Shown piece by piece: positions 1 through 5,782 of a stretch of 19,095 nucleotides of DNA (positions are counted from its first letter, which is position 1; each line of letters begins with the position of its first letter). The stretch lies in NCBI GenBank assembly GCA_002393865.1, contig DGUD01000072.1, positions 1-19,095 on the forward strand. Direction: 5' to 3'. The notes beneath the pieces were generated by a model. The model did not search any database. It had not been told where the DNA came from and was given only the letters and a program-made list of their open reading frames with translations. The stretch is from Treponema sp. UBA4319 (lineage in GTDB: Bacteria; Spirochaetota; Spirochaetia; Treponematales; Treponemataceae). The position numbers were made by a program, and so were the translations under genes.

Positions 1-1
1 C

Positions 2-82
2 ACGGAAATCAGTTTTGTGTTCCGCCTGCAGCGGGAGTGGTATCTGATGCGGTCAAATCCTGCTATACTGTACAAAAACTGA
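2..82 (+). CDS. Possible C-terminal end of an upstream gene (partial)
   Basis: Reading from base 2, a frame stays open for 26 codons to a TGA at 80-82. Its composition (aromatic and charged residues, ending ...AILYKN) looks more protein-like than the other frames, but it is too short to assign to a family. A second frame from base 1 is also open, to a TGA at 112-114, so the choice is uncertain. If the gene is real, its start lies before the window. Nothing can be said about function. Confidence 0.3.
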   Translation, partial: TEISFVFRLQREWYLMRSNPAILYKN

Positions 83-88
83 TTTCCG
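3..88. repeat. 14-bp perfect inverted repeat, widely spaced
   Basis: Bases 3-16 (CGGAAATCAGTTTT) and 75-88 (AAAACTGATTTCCG) are exact reverse complements separated by 58 nt. A second pair, 25-33 and 87-95 (CCTGCAGCG / CGCTGCAGG), overlaps the right arm and would compete with it. The right arm lies just upstream of the rdgB-like promoter. It could be part of a terminator for an upstream gene or a repeat remnant; there is no T-tract. Confidence 0.5.
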
Positions 89-110
89 CTGCAGGAGCTT
101 CCGGCTCCGC

Positions 111-139
111 TTGACCGCCGCGCAGAACTTTTATACTAT
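111..139 (+). promoter_or_regulatory. Sigma70-like promoter of the rdgB-like gene
   Basis: A -35 box TTGACC (111-116) is followed by a 17-bp spacer and TACTAT (134-139). A TATACT at 132-137 with a 15-bp spacer overlaps it. The -10 ends 7 nt before the ATG at 147, so transcription would start at or next to the start codon. The TTG at 111 is in frame with the gene but is better read as the -35 box. Confidence 0.5.
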
Positions 140-146
140 CATCAGG

Positions 147-779
147 ATGAGAATCCTGTATGGAACGACGAACAGCGGCAAACTCGCGTCCATGCGGCGT
201 GCCCTTGCCGGACTGGACATTGAGCTTGCCGGGCTCCGTGATGTTGCGGGCGCGGGCTGCGTGCCAAAAGTCGATGAAAGCGGTGCCTCTCTCCTTGAGA
301 ACGCTGCGCTTAAGGCCCGCGCATATTTTAAGGCATTCGGGATGCCGGTTTTTTCCTGCGACAGCGGGCTGTATTTTGACGGTCTGAGCGGTGCCGGGCA
401 GCCCGGGCTTTTTGTGCGGCGGGTAGGCGGCAGGGAGCTGGATGACGATGAGATGCTCGCGTATTATGCGGGGCTTGCGGCTCAGCACGGCGGCAGGCTG
501 CGTGCCCGCTACCGTAATGCAATCTGCCTGGTTCTGGATGAGCGGCGGGAATATTCCAGCATGGACGAGAGCCTCTGGACCGCGCCATTTTATCTGGTAA
601 GCAGGCCGCATGCTAAGCGCGTCGCAGGCCTTCCGCTGGATGCCCTTTCCGTGGACATCGCGAGCGGCAGCTATTACTACGACCTTGCCGGACCATCGGT
701 GGAGACCGAGATGGAGCAGGGCTTCCGGGCATTCTTTGCGCATGTCCTTGCCTGCGGAAGGCAGCTCTCTCCGGACTGA
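147..779 (+). CDS. RdgB/HAM1-like non-canonical purine NTP pyrophosphatase
   Basis: This 210-residue protein belongs to the Maf/HAM1-like nucleotide pyrophosphatase fold. Family members hydrolyse dITP, XTP and related nucleotides to the monophosphate plus pyrophosphate, keeping deaminated purines out of DNA. Seen in the sequence: an N-terminal nucleotide-binding motif TTNSGK (residues 7-12), an ENA..KA helix motif (51-58), and CDSGL (71-75), matching the family's (D)DSGL metal/catalytic loop, followed by a PG element. The C-terminal half is divergent from E. coli RdgB, so exact substrate preference is unknown. I chose ATG 147, where the family N-terminus (MRILYGT) begins; an in-frame TTG at 111 would add 12 unlikely residues. 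There is no proper Shine-Dalgarno, fitting a leaderless mRNA. It appears monocistronic; the downstream DNA changes composition abruptly. Confidence 0.8.
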   Translation: MRILYGTTNSGKLASMRRALAGLDIELAGLRDVAGAGCVPKVDESGASLLENAALKARAYFKAFGMPVFSCDSGLYFDGLSGAGQPGLFVRRVGGRELDDDEMLAYYAGLAAQHGGRLRARYRNAICLVLDERREYSSMDESLWTAPFYLVSRPHAKRVAGLPLDALSVDIASGSYYYDLAGPSVETEMEQGFRAFFAHVLACGRQLSPD

Positions 780-794
780 ACTCTTTCTTCCTGC

Positions 795-814
795 AAACGT
801 CCTTATGGTGCCCG
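795..814. repeat. Left copy of 20-nt direct repeat flanking the AT-rich segment
   Basis: Bases 795-814 match 2906-2925 at 19 of 20 positions (AAACGTCCTyATGGTGCCCG). On the minus strand this copy reads ...NRAP-stop, while the right copy is the true end of the tetR-family gene (...IRAP-stop). The left copy may therefore be a leftover of a second tetR-like 3' end, or one side of an insertion or recombination junction. Confidence 0.7.
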
Positions 815-838
815 ATTCGTCATCAGGGAGATGGCAAG

Positions 839-867
839 TTGAAACTGCGGAGAAAATCTGTTAGAAT
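839..867 (+). promoter_or_regulatory. Sigma70-like promoter for the phosphotransferase region
   Basis: TTGAAA (839-844), a 17-bp spacer and TAGAAT (862-867) form a good promoter at the left edge of the AT-rich segment. Transcription would begin near 874, 12 nt before the ATG at 886 and about 119 nt before the phosphotransferase start. It is the only clear promoter for the two downstream genes. Confidence 0.55.
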
Positions 868-885
868 AATATTAGAATTAAGACC

Positions 886-1005
886 ATGACGGATTTTGAA
901 AAAGTAAAAAACTACTACAGGCATTTTGATGAGAAAAACACGCAATGTATGTGGGCAGAAAGTCTGGTATGCCTGTTATCTGATTGTAAAGAATGGCAAA
1001 AATGA
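886..1005 (+). pseudogene. 39-codon ORF resembling a methyltransferase N-terminus
   Basis: ATG 886 opens 39 codons ending at TGA 1003-1005, overlapping the start of the next gene. The first 18 residues (MTDFEKVKNYYRHFDEKN) resemble the usual opening of small class I SAM-dependent methyltransferases of Firmicutes (F-x-KVK-x-YY...FDEXN). After that the similarity stops and the sequence becomes unassignable. I read it as the scar of a deleted methyltransferase gene that kept its promoter; a translated leader peptide for the phosphotransferase is an alternative. The family match is from memory. Confidence 0.4.
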
Positions 1006-2018
1006 AAGAAACAATAGAAAAACTTTTTAATAAACTTGGATTAGGAATAATAACTTCTCCTATCGCACCTGTTTCCGGCGGTTTTATGCACAGGATGTAT
1101 AAGGTTTGTACGGAGACACACACTTATGCCGTTAAGCATCTGAATCCGGAAATTATGAAACGGGCGAGTGCGATGGATAATTACAAAAAAGCTGAAAAGC
1201 TTGAAGCGATTTTGGAGGAGAATGAAATTCCAATTGTCCCTGCTCGCTCTTTTGATGGAAAAAAGATGCAGGAAATTGACGGGGAGTTTTTTTATATTTT
1301 TGAATGGCACAAAGGAAGCATAACCGATTGGAATAACATCACTCCTGAGCAATGCTGGAAAGCAGGAAATATTCAGGGAAGAATTCATGCAATTAAGACA
1401 GAAAATATTTCATCAATGGCACAGAAATCTCTTGTTCCAGAGCTCAGCTCAATTGATTGGAACAAATATCTTGTGCAGGCAGCTTCTGCTGAAACTGCTG
1501 TTGGAATATCAGCCAATGAACTTGAAATGCTCCTTAAAAAGAATCTCTCCCTTCTCAATTATGCCCAGAGTGAATTAAACAAAGCCCGAAAATCACTCCC
1601 TGACATCATAACAATTATCGACGAAGACATGGACCCGAAAAATGTAATGTGGGAAAATGGCGAGCCGGTGGTAATTGACCTTGAATGCCTTGATTACGGA
1701 AATCCGGTTTCGAGTGTAATTCAATTGTCGCTTCAGTGGGCTGGAATTACGCTCTGTGATTTTGATGATGTAAAACAAAAGGCATTTTTTCAGGGCTATC
1801 TTACAGCCTACAACAACGGCTTTAAAGATTATAAAAGTGTTTTTGGTCTTGTCTACACTTGGATTGAATGGCTTGAGTTCAACATTCAAAGGGCACTTAG
1901 TGCCAGTATGGACAAAACTGAACAAGAGTTAGGATTAACTGAAGTAAGAAACACAATTAACAGAATTAAATATATACACAAGATGGAAGATAAGATAAAA
2001 AGCAATTTACGATTTTAA
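993..2018 (+). CDS. Phosphotransferase with aminoglycoside-phosphotransferase (APH) fold
   Basis: This 341-residue protein has the APH/choline-kinase-like layout: a glycine-containing loop (GGFMHRMYKV, about 29-38), the ATP-contacting lysine in YAVKHL (K48), a catalytic-loop segment DEDMDPKNVMW (210-220) and a Mg-binding IDLE (228-231, D229). Relatives phosphorylate small hydroxylated molecules such as aminoglycosides, homoserine, choline or sugars; the substrate here cannot be deduced. The usual loop is H-x-D-x4-N; here D212 and N217 are present but the histidine position is D210. The start is ATG 993 or ATG 1002, both with weak ribosome sites. Codon use is A/T-rich, unlike all flanking genes outside 815-2905, indicating foreign origin. 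It precedes the methyltransferase by about 30 nt and is probably co-transcribed from the promoter at 839-867. Calling it antibiotic resistance would be unsupported. Confidence 0.75.
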   Translation: MAKMKETIEKLFNKLGLGIITSPIAPVSGGFMHRMYKVCTETHTYAVKHLNPEIMKRASAMDNYKKAEKLEAILEENEIPIVPARSFDGKKMQEIDGEFFYIFEWHKGSITDWNNITPEQCWKAGNIQGRIHAIKTENISSMAQKSLVPELSSIDWNKYLVQAASAETAVGISANELEMLLKKNLSLLNYAQSELNKARKSLPDIITIIDEDMDPKNVMWENGEPVVIDLECLDYGNPVSSVIQLSLQWAGITLCDFDDVKQKAFFQGYLTAYNNGFKDYKSVFGLVYTWIEWLEFNIQRALSASMDKTEQELGLTEVRNTINRIKYIHKMEDKIKSNLRF

Positions 2019-2048
2019 GGATTGCCCACTGTAATAAGGAGTAAAAAA

Positions 2049-2841
2049 ATGAGTACAATTAATAATCAGAAAAATGTAAAAGAACAGTACGCCAGCGCGG
2101 GAAATCTGAATACCCGCATTTCAATCCATCAGAAATATTCCACAAATAAAATGGGCTTCGGCAACTGGATATTTTCTAATTATAAAATCACGCAGGGTAT
2201 GAAGGTTCTTGAACTCGGCTGCGGAACTGGCGATATGTGGAAGGGGCACGAGGATTTGATCAAGGCTTGTGACAGACTTGTTCTCTCTGATTTTTCTGAA
2301 GGCATGCTGGAAAATGCAAAAGCGAATCTCGGAGACTGCGCCGGCCTTGAATACCGTGTGATTGACATTCAGAATATTCCTTTTGAAGATGAAAGCTTTG
2401 ATGTCGTGATTGCAAATATGATGCTCTATCATGTGCCGGATATGAATCGCGGGCTGTCTGAGGTCCGCAGGGTTTTGAAAAAGGGCGGCGCTTTTTACTG
2501 TGCGACTTTTGGCGAGTACGGAATTATGGAATTCCTTTGCAAGACTCTGAATGCTTATGGTGTGGAAGATAAGGGCCAATAAAAACTTCACCCTGCAGAA
2601 TGGAAAAGCAATGCTTGAGCCGTTTTTTTCTGAAGTCCAGCGGCTTGATTATGAAGATTCTCTCGCAGTAACAAACCTTGATGATTTAATTGAATACATT
2701 TATTCGCTTTCCAGCATGACAAGTTTGAGCTCTGTGCCAAAGGAAGAGATCCGCGAGGTGCTTGCAAAGTTTGTCGTGGATGGGGTTTTGAATGTTCCAA
2801 AAGAATACGGAATGTTTTGCTGCAGGAAGGCTGAGAACTAA
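2049..2841 (+). pseudogene. Class I SAM-dependent methyltransferase, frameshifted
   Basis: A strong Shine-Dalgarno AAGGAG (2036-2041) sits 7 nt before ATG 2049. The first frame contains SAM-binding motif I (VLELGCGTGD), the acidic motif II region (LVLSDFSEGML), motif IV-like FDVVIANMMLYHVPD and motif VI-like VLKKGGAFYCATFG. It stops at 2582 after ...YGVEDKGQ. The rest of the protein (ANKNFTLQNG... to ...EYGMFCCRKAEN) continues in another frame to TAA 2839-2841. Removing one G from the GGG at 2573-2575 gives ...EDKANKNFTLQNG and a single protein of about 264 residues, the normal family size. So this is a single-base insertion: an inactivated gene, a strain variant, a programmed slip or a sequencing error. 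Substrate unknown. AT-rich like the upstream phosphotransferase. Confidence 0.75.
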
Positions 2842-2845
2842 AACA

Positions 2846-2887
2846 GGCAATTGCCGGTAGACAAATTACTCTGAATGTCTGTCCGAC
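2846..2887. repeat. Palindrome plus hairpin after the methyltransferase
   Basis: GGCAATTGCC (2846-2855) is a perfect 10-bp palindrome. Overlapping it, GCCGG-T-AGACA (2853-2863) can pair with TGTCT-GT-CCGAC (2876-2887) with one mismatch and a small bulge. No T-run follows, so termination is uncertain. It sits at the right edge of the AT-rich segment. It does not match the core-site pattern of integron attC sites. Confidence 0.4.
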
Positions 2888-2905
2888 AAGCGGGAATTTA
2901 TGGAA

Positions 2906-2925
2906 AAACGTCCTCATGGTGCCCG
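2906..2925. repeat. Right copy of 20-nt direct repeat, overlapping the tetR 3' end
   Basis: This is the partner of 795-814 (19/20 identical). It contains the last codons and stop of the tetR-family gene. Segments flanked by a repeat of a host gene's 3' end are typical of site-specific or homologous integration, but no integrase is visible between the copies. Confidence 0.7.
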
Positions 2926-3483
2926 GATGATGTCCAGCACCCAGTCAATCTGGGGTAGGGGCAGTTTGGGGTCGGCCGCATGCTGTTCCATGATGCCCTG
3001 TATGCTGCTCCAGAATGTTGCGGAAAGCGCCTTGGGGTCTCCTTGCCGTATCGTGCCGTATTTTTGCCCCGCTTCTATTATCGCTGCCGATAGCTCCACC
3101 TGCTTTGCCGACAAGGCGAGCTTCCGTATCGGTTCGGGAATGCCGGGGCGCCGCGCCTGGTTCATGAGCACAAAAATCTGGTAAATCCACGGACATGTCA
3201 CCGTCATCGTAAAGAGCTCCTTCAGAAATGCCTCGAAGTATTCCAACGGCTCTTCATCGTGCTTTCTCCGCGGAACCAGACCGCCGTTGATTCCCATCTG
3301 CACAAGCGTAAGGTACAGCTCTTCTTTTGAATCGTAGTAGTGGAACAGGAGCCCCGTGCTGATGTCCAGCGCCTGCGCGATATCCGCTATTTTTGTCTCA
3401 CTGAAGCCCTTGGTGACAAAAAGCTCAAGCGCCTTGAAGAGTATCTGTTTCCTGCGTTCCTCTTTTTTTTCGTTCCGTGTCAT
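2914..3483 (-). CDS. TetR/AcrR-family transcriptional regulator
   Basis: This 189-residue protein has a standard TetR N-terminal helix-turn-helix: RKQILFKALELFVTKGF (helix 1, about 11-27), then IADIAQALDISTGLLFHYYDSKEEL (about 32-56), with the recognition helix around STGLLFHYY. The C-terminal 130 residues form the variable ligand/dimer domain, for which I recognise no subfamily. Such proteins usually repress their own and a neighbouring gene until a small ligand binds. The closest same-strand gene is the SGNH hydrolase about 500 bp upstream, and the repeat-rich DNA between them could hold its operators. No efflux pump is adjacent. The start ATG at 3481-3483 has only a weak A-rich ribosome site. 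Its GC-rich codon use matches the chromosome, unlike the segment just downstream of its stop. Confidence 0.85.
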   Translation of the reverse strand: MTRNEKKEERRKQILFKALELFVTKGFSETKIADIAQALDISTGLLFHYYDSKEELYLTLVQMGINGGLVPRRKHDEEPLEYFEAFLKELFTMTVTCPWIYQIFVLMNQARRPGIPEPIRKLALSAKQVELSAAIIEAGQKYGTIRQGDPKALSATFWSSIQGIMEQHAADPKLPLPQIDWVLDIIRAP

Positions 3484-3661
3484 GCTTTTTTATCGGTTGA
3501 ATTCCGGTTCAATGAAAGCGCAATCAACGAACCTCGCCGCAGAGCAGCGAGGTCTGATTCACTTCTAAACGGTTCAATGAAATCGAATTTGCCGCATACC
3601 ATGTTACTGCGCCGAGGTTCACTGCTTTCGCAGTTCATGTTCTTATAAGGTATTGCAGTCA

Positions 3662-3707
3662 GGGGTGCATCCCCTTATTTTGCCCCAAGGGGCGGGGAAT
3701 GCAACCC
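3662..3707. repeat. Compound GC-rich hairpin
   Basis: GGGGTGCATCCCC (3662-3674) pairs with GGGGAATGCAACCC (3694-3707) with one mismatch and one bulge, about 12 bp. The inner CCCCTT/AAGGGG (3671-3676, 3687-3692) is an alternative. It may act as a factor-independent stop without a T-tract or belong to a repetitive element. Confidence 0.5.
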
Positions 3708-3723
3708 TTCCGCGCGAATCAAT

Positions 3724-3761
3724 AGCGCTGTCCGGAAGCCCATAGCTTTCCGGACAGCGCT
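3724..3761. terminator. Strong 14-bp hairpin downstream of the SGNH hydrolase
   Basis: AGCGCTGTCCGGAA (3724-3737) and TTCCGGACAGCGCT (3748-3761) are perfect reverse complements with a 10-nt loop. This is the most stable hairpin in the intergenic region and lies on the 3' side of the minus-strand hydrolase. Neither strand has a following T-run, so it may be a transcript-stabilising structure or a protein-binding palindrome rather than a classical terminator. Confidence 0.4.
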
Positions 3762-3865
3762 AGGCTGTGGCCGCGGAAGCTTGGCTGAACGGCGGTTCAC
3801 TGAATCTTCGTTCAATGAAGCGCCAAAACTGCCGTCCGCTAAGCTTTCCTGACCCGCTGCGAGCT

Positions 3866-3892
3866 ATAAGCCGCTCTGATAGCGGGGCTTAT
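3866..3892. repeat. Hairpin near the 3' end of the SGNH hydrolase
   Basis: ATAAGCCGCT (3866-3875) pairs with AGCGGGGCTTAT (3881-3892) around a 5-nt loop with a 2-nt bulge. On the minus strand it lies about 95 nt past the hydrolase stop codon. No T-tract follows. Confidence 0.4.
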
Positions 3893-3986
3893 GACAGTGC
3901 GCCAGGTGACTTTCAGTGGGCCCGCCGCGGATATAAAAAGAAGGGCTGTTTTGTCGGGGCGTGCGGGACTTCCGCCTGCGTCCGGG

Positions 3987-4967
3987 CTAGAAGCCCAGCT
4001 CACGGATTTTCTGGACGAGATTCCTGCCGTATACTTCTGCGCCGAGGCAGTTCGGGTGCAGATTGTCAAGGAAATACTCCGGGAGATGCGGCACAAGCGT
4101 AAAACCGTCCACTACCCGTATGTTGGCATAGCGGGACAGGATTTCCTTGAGCGCCTCGCAGAAAGTCACGAGCCTGGGGATTCCGTCGGGATTGTCGCCG
4201 CGCCACAGCGGGGTGATGGCAAGAGTCGGTATGTCTTTGCCGTAGAGCTCGAAGAGGCGCGGGTAGTATTCCGCAATATCCTGCATGCTCTCGGTGCCGT
4301 ATTGGTTCGTTCCGAGCGCCACTATCAGTTTTTGGGGCTGGTAGCCGTCCATCTTGAGGAGGGACTTTTTGTCGTAGACGTAGCCGCCTATGCCTTGGTT
4401 TATGATGTCGTAGTTCAGCAGGCGGTTTGCTACGCTGACGTAGGTCTGCGACGAGCGCAGCGGGCCGTATCCCTGGGTTATCGAGTCTCCGAGCCACAGC
4501 ACCTGCGCCCCCTTTGCGGCGGGACTGTATGCGCCGTCAATCGTGAAATTCTTTATGACGACGGTGGCGTCCGCAGGGAGATAGATGACGACGTCCTTCT
4601 TTCCGTCGGGGCGCCCGTGCAGGCCGTCAAGATTCTCCGCGAGCTTGAAGCTCAGGCTGCCTTCATCATCGAGCTCTTTCACGTAGAAAATCTGCGTGAT
4701 AAGCCCGTCCACCATCAGCTCGAAGGAGTCGTCCGAGCCCTTCCAGAGAATCTTGTAGTCAAAAGTGATGGTGCTGGCCGTGGTGCTGAGCTCTATGGTT
4801 TTTGCCGTCGTGGCCATGCACCTGTCGTACCAGAAATCCAGCGCCTGCTTGAAATATGCCATCTGCTCCGCGGTGTACTGGAATGCCTGCAGGTAACCGT
4901 CCTCCGTCTCGCGGAATGCATAGGCGCCGAAATATATGTCCTGCACGTCCTTGTTTGAAAGTTTCAT
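3987..4967 (-). CDS. SGNH/GDSL-family hydrolase
   Basis: This 326-residue protein has an N-terminal beta-rich domain of about 150 residues followed by an SGNH esterase domain. Visible catalytic blocks: GDSITQG (160-166, nucleophile S162), the glycine block QGIGG (191-195), GTNQYG (219-224, N221 in the block III position) and DNLHPN (301-306, D301 and H304). These are the four family blocks, so an active ester or acyl hydrolase is expected. The two-domain layout resembles carbohydrate-esterase-like SGNH proteins that deacetylate sugars, but the substrate is unknown. No signal peptide is present, which suggests a cytoplasmic enzyme. The start is firm: AGAGGAG lies about 6 nt before the ATG. It stands alone between smpB and tetR and probably has its own promoter near 5077-5082, in which case its leader of about 100 nt would contain the hairpin at 5001-5030. 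Confidence 0.85.
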   Translation of the reverse strand: MKLSNKDVQDIYFGAYAFRETEDGYLQAFQYTAEQMAYFKQALDFWYDRCMATTAKTIELSTTASTITFDYKILWKGSDDSFELMVDGLITQIFYVKELDDEGSLSFKLAENLDGLHGRPDGKKDVVIYLPADATVVIKNFTIDGAYSPAAKGAQVLWLGDSITQGYGPLRSSQTYVSVANRLLNYDIINQGIGGYVYDKKSLLKMDGYQPQKLIVALGTNQYGTESMQDIAEYYPRLFELYGKDIPTLAITPLWRGDNPDGIPRLVTFCEALKEILSRYANIRVVDGFTLVPHLPEYFLDNLHPNCLGAEVYGRNLVQKIRELGF

Positions 4968-5000
4968 CGTAATCTCCTCTATGCTTTTATGCTCGATGCG

Positions 5001-5030
5001 GTTTCAAAAGTTCTGACGGACTTTTGAAAC
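5001..5030. repeat. 11-13 bp hairpin between smpB and the SGNH hydrolase
   Basis: GTTTCAAAAGT (5001-5011) and ACTTTTGAAAC (5020-5030) are perfect reverse complements; two more pairs (one G-U) leave a TGAC loop. It has the form of dispersed palindromic repeats that recur between genes in many genomes. It may terminate smpB transcription or stabilise the hydrolase leader; there is no T-tract on the minus side. Confidence 0.55.
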
Positions 5031-5076
5031 TGTGTCCGTTCCCTTTTAAATGCATGCCTGAGCCGGAGCAATCGTC

Positions 5077-5082
5077 ATTATA
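5077..5082 (-). promoter_or_regulatory. Candidate -10 box for the SGNH hydrolase
   Basis: On the minus strand a perfect TATAAT lies at 5082-5077, about 110 nt before the hydrolase start. No good -35 box is present. Instead the 14-bp repeat at 5087-5100 occupies the spacer/-35 region, suggesting activator-dependent or repressed transcription. Confidence 0.4.
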
Positions 5083-5086
5083 CTAC

Positions 5087-5172
5087 CGACCGTTCGTCTG
5101 CTGTGTGTCGTCCCCTGTATGCACGGGCTGCCGTATGCCTCCGAGCCGCGGATGCTAGCGACCGTTCGTCTG
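5087..5172. repeat. Two 14-bp direct repeats (5087-5100 and 5159-5172)
   Basis: CGACCGTTCGTCTG occurs identically at 5087-5100 and 5159-5172, 72 bp apart (about seven helical turns). The first copy touches the candidate hydrolase promoter. The second lies inside a hairpin just after the smpB stop (GGATGC 5150-5155 / GCATCC 5176-5181). They could be paired binding sites of a regulator or a short duplication. Confidence 0.6.
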
Positions 5173-5183
5173 TCTGCATCCGC

Positions 5184-5648
5184 CTAGTCCTGCTGGCGGT
5201 TCTTGAGTTCCCGTGCAATCTCGCGGTTGACGTCCCGCTCCCGGATATCCGCCCGCTTGTCAAAGAGCTTTTTGCCCTTGCAGACGCCGAGCGTCATCTT
5301 TACGCGCCCGTCCTTCAGGTAGAAGTCAAGGGGAATGAGCGTGTAGCCTTTCTCGTCAACCTTGCGCTGAAGGCGCTTGATTTCCTCCCTGTGCAGCAGA
5401 AGCTTCTTCTTGCGGTCAGGGCTGTGGTTGAATACGGAGGAGAACGCGTATTCGGCGATGTGGAAATTCTGCACCCACACCTCATTGTTCTCGACGGTGG
5501 CAAAGCTGTCCGCAAAAGAGACGTTCCCTGCCTTTACCGATTTTACTTCCGTCCCCTCAAGGGCGATGCCGCACTCGATGGATTCCTCCACGGAGTAGTT
5601 GAAATGAGCCTTCCTGTTCTGGGCTATGATTTTGCGTTTTTCTGCCAT
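5184..5648 (-). CDS. smpB: SsrA-binding protein SmpB
   Basis: This 154-residue protein is full-length SmpB, the partner of tmRNA in trans-translation. It carries the tRNA-like domain of tmRNA into the A site of stalled ribosomes. Recognised features: an N-terminal region with KAHFNYSVEESIECGIALEGTEVKS, the SFATVENNEVWVQNFHI stretch, the HSPDRKKKLLLHREEI segment, and the basic C-terminal tail KGKKLFDKRADIRERDVNREI that enters the mRNA channel. GAGG lies a few nt upstream of the ATG. No tmRNA gene is visible nearby. It is divergent from the lepB-like/hemW pair, and the two promoters are only 19 bp apart at their -35 boxes. Nothing appears truncated. Confidence 0.97.
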   Translation of the reverse strand: MAEKRKIIAQNRKAHFNYSVEESIECGIALEGTEVKSVKAGNVSFADSFATVENNEVWVQNFHIAEYAFSSVFNHSPDRKKKLLLHREEIKRLQRKVDEKGYTLIPLDFYLKDGRVKMTLGVCKGKKLFDKRADIRERDVNREIARELKNRQQD

Positions 5649-5697
5649 ATTCCTCAGGCTGCTTCCGGGAGCATGCCCTCCGGAACTGCCTTTGCCT

Positions 5698-5726
5698 ACT
5701 ATATATGATTGCTCGCCAAAAGTCTA
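5698..5726 (-). promoter_or_regulatory. smpB promoter
   Basis: On the minus strand TAGACT (5726-5721), a 17-bp spacer and TATAGT (5703-5698). The predicted start near 5691 gives a leader of about 43 nt with an imperfect TTCCGG-type hairpin (5662-5685) and a GAGG ribosome site. Confidence 0.5.
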
Positions 5727-5745
5727 TTGCCCGCGCCGCTGCGTG

Positions 5746-5774
5746 TTGCAAATGTGGCGCCGATGTGCTATCAT
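5746..5774 (+). promoter_or_regulatory. lepB-like/hemW promoter, predicted leaderless
   Basis: TTGCAA (5746-5751), a 17-bp spacer and an extended -10 TG-n-TATCAT (5766-5774). The -10 ends 8 nt before ATG 5783, so the transcript would begin within a couple of nucleotides of the start codon. No Shine-Dalgarno is present. Confidence 0.6.
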
Positions 5775-5782
5775 TACGGCTT

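Larger units (their letters stand above)
3484..3986. other. Non-coding 503-bp region rich in inverted and repeated motifs
   Basis: No credible gene is visible between the SGNH hydrolase stop and the tetR start. The region holds four copies of a GTTCAmTGAA core (3507-3517, 3571-3581, 3796-3805, 3810-3818), two of them inside the longer motif CGGTTCAATGAAANCG. It also holds a 7-bp hairpin at 3531-3553 (ACCTCGC/GCGAGGT), an inverted pair GAACCTCG/CGAGGTTC (3529-3536, 3612-3619), a compound hairpin at 3662-3707, a strong 14-bp hairpin at 3724-3761 and another at 3866-3892. Plausible contents are terminators of the hydrolase, the tetR promoter/operator, and possibly one or two miniature repeat elements. 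I find no convincing -35/-10 pair. Confidence 0.6.

Noticed and set aside
993..2018. Antibiotic-resistance aminoglycoside kinase
   Set aside because: Only the fold is supported; the catalytic loop deviates and no specific resistance subfamily is recognisable.
2842..2905. Integron attC site beside the AT-rich cassette
   Set aside because: A hairpin exists but the paired GTTRRRY/RYYYAAC core sites are absent.
3891..4958. Plus-strand open frame of 355 codons
   Set aside because: Antisense to the SGNH hydrolase, which has all four catalytic blocks and a proper ribosome site; this frame has neither.
5031..5183. tmRNA gene next to smpB
   Set aside because: No tRNA-like ends, CCA or tag reading frame could be found; only repeats and a promoter-like element.
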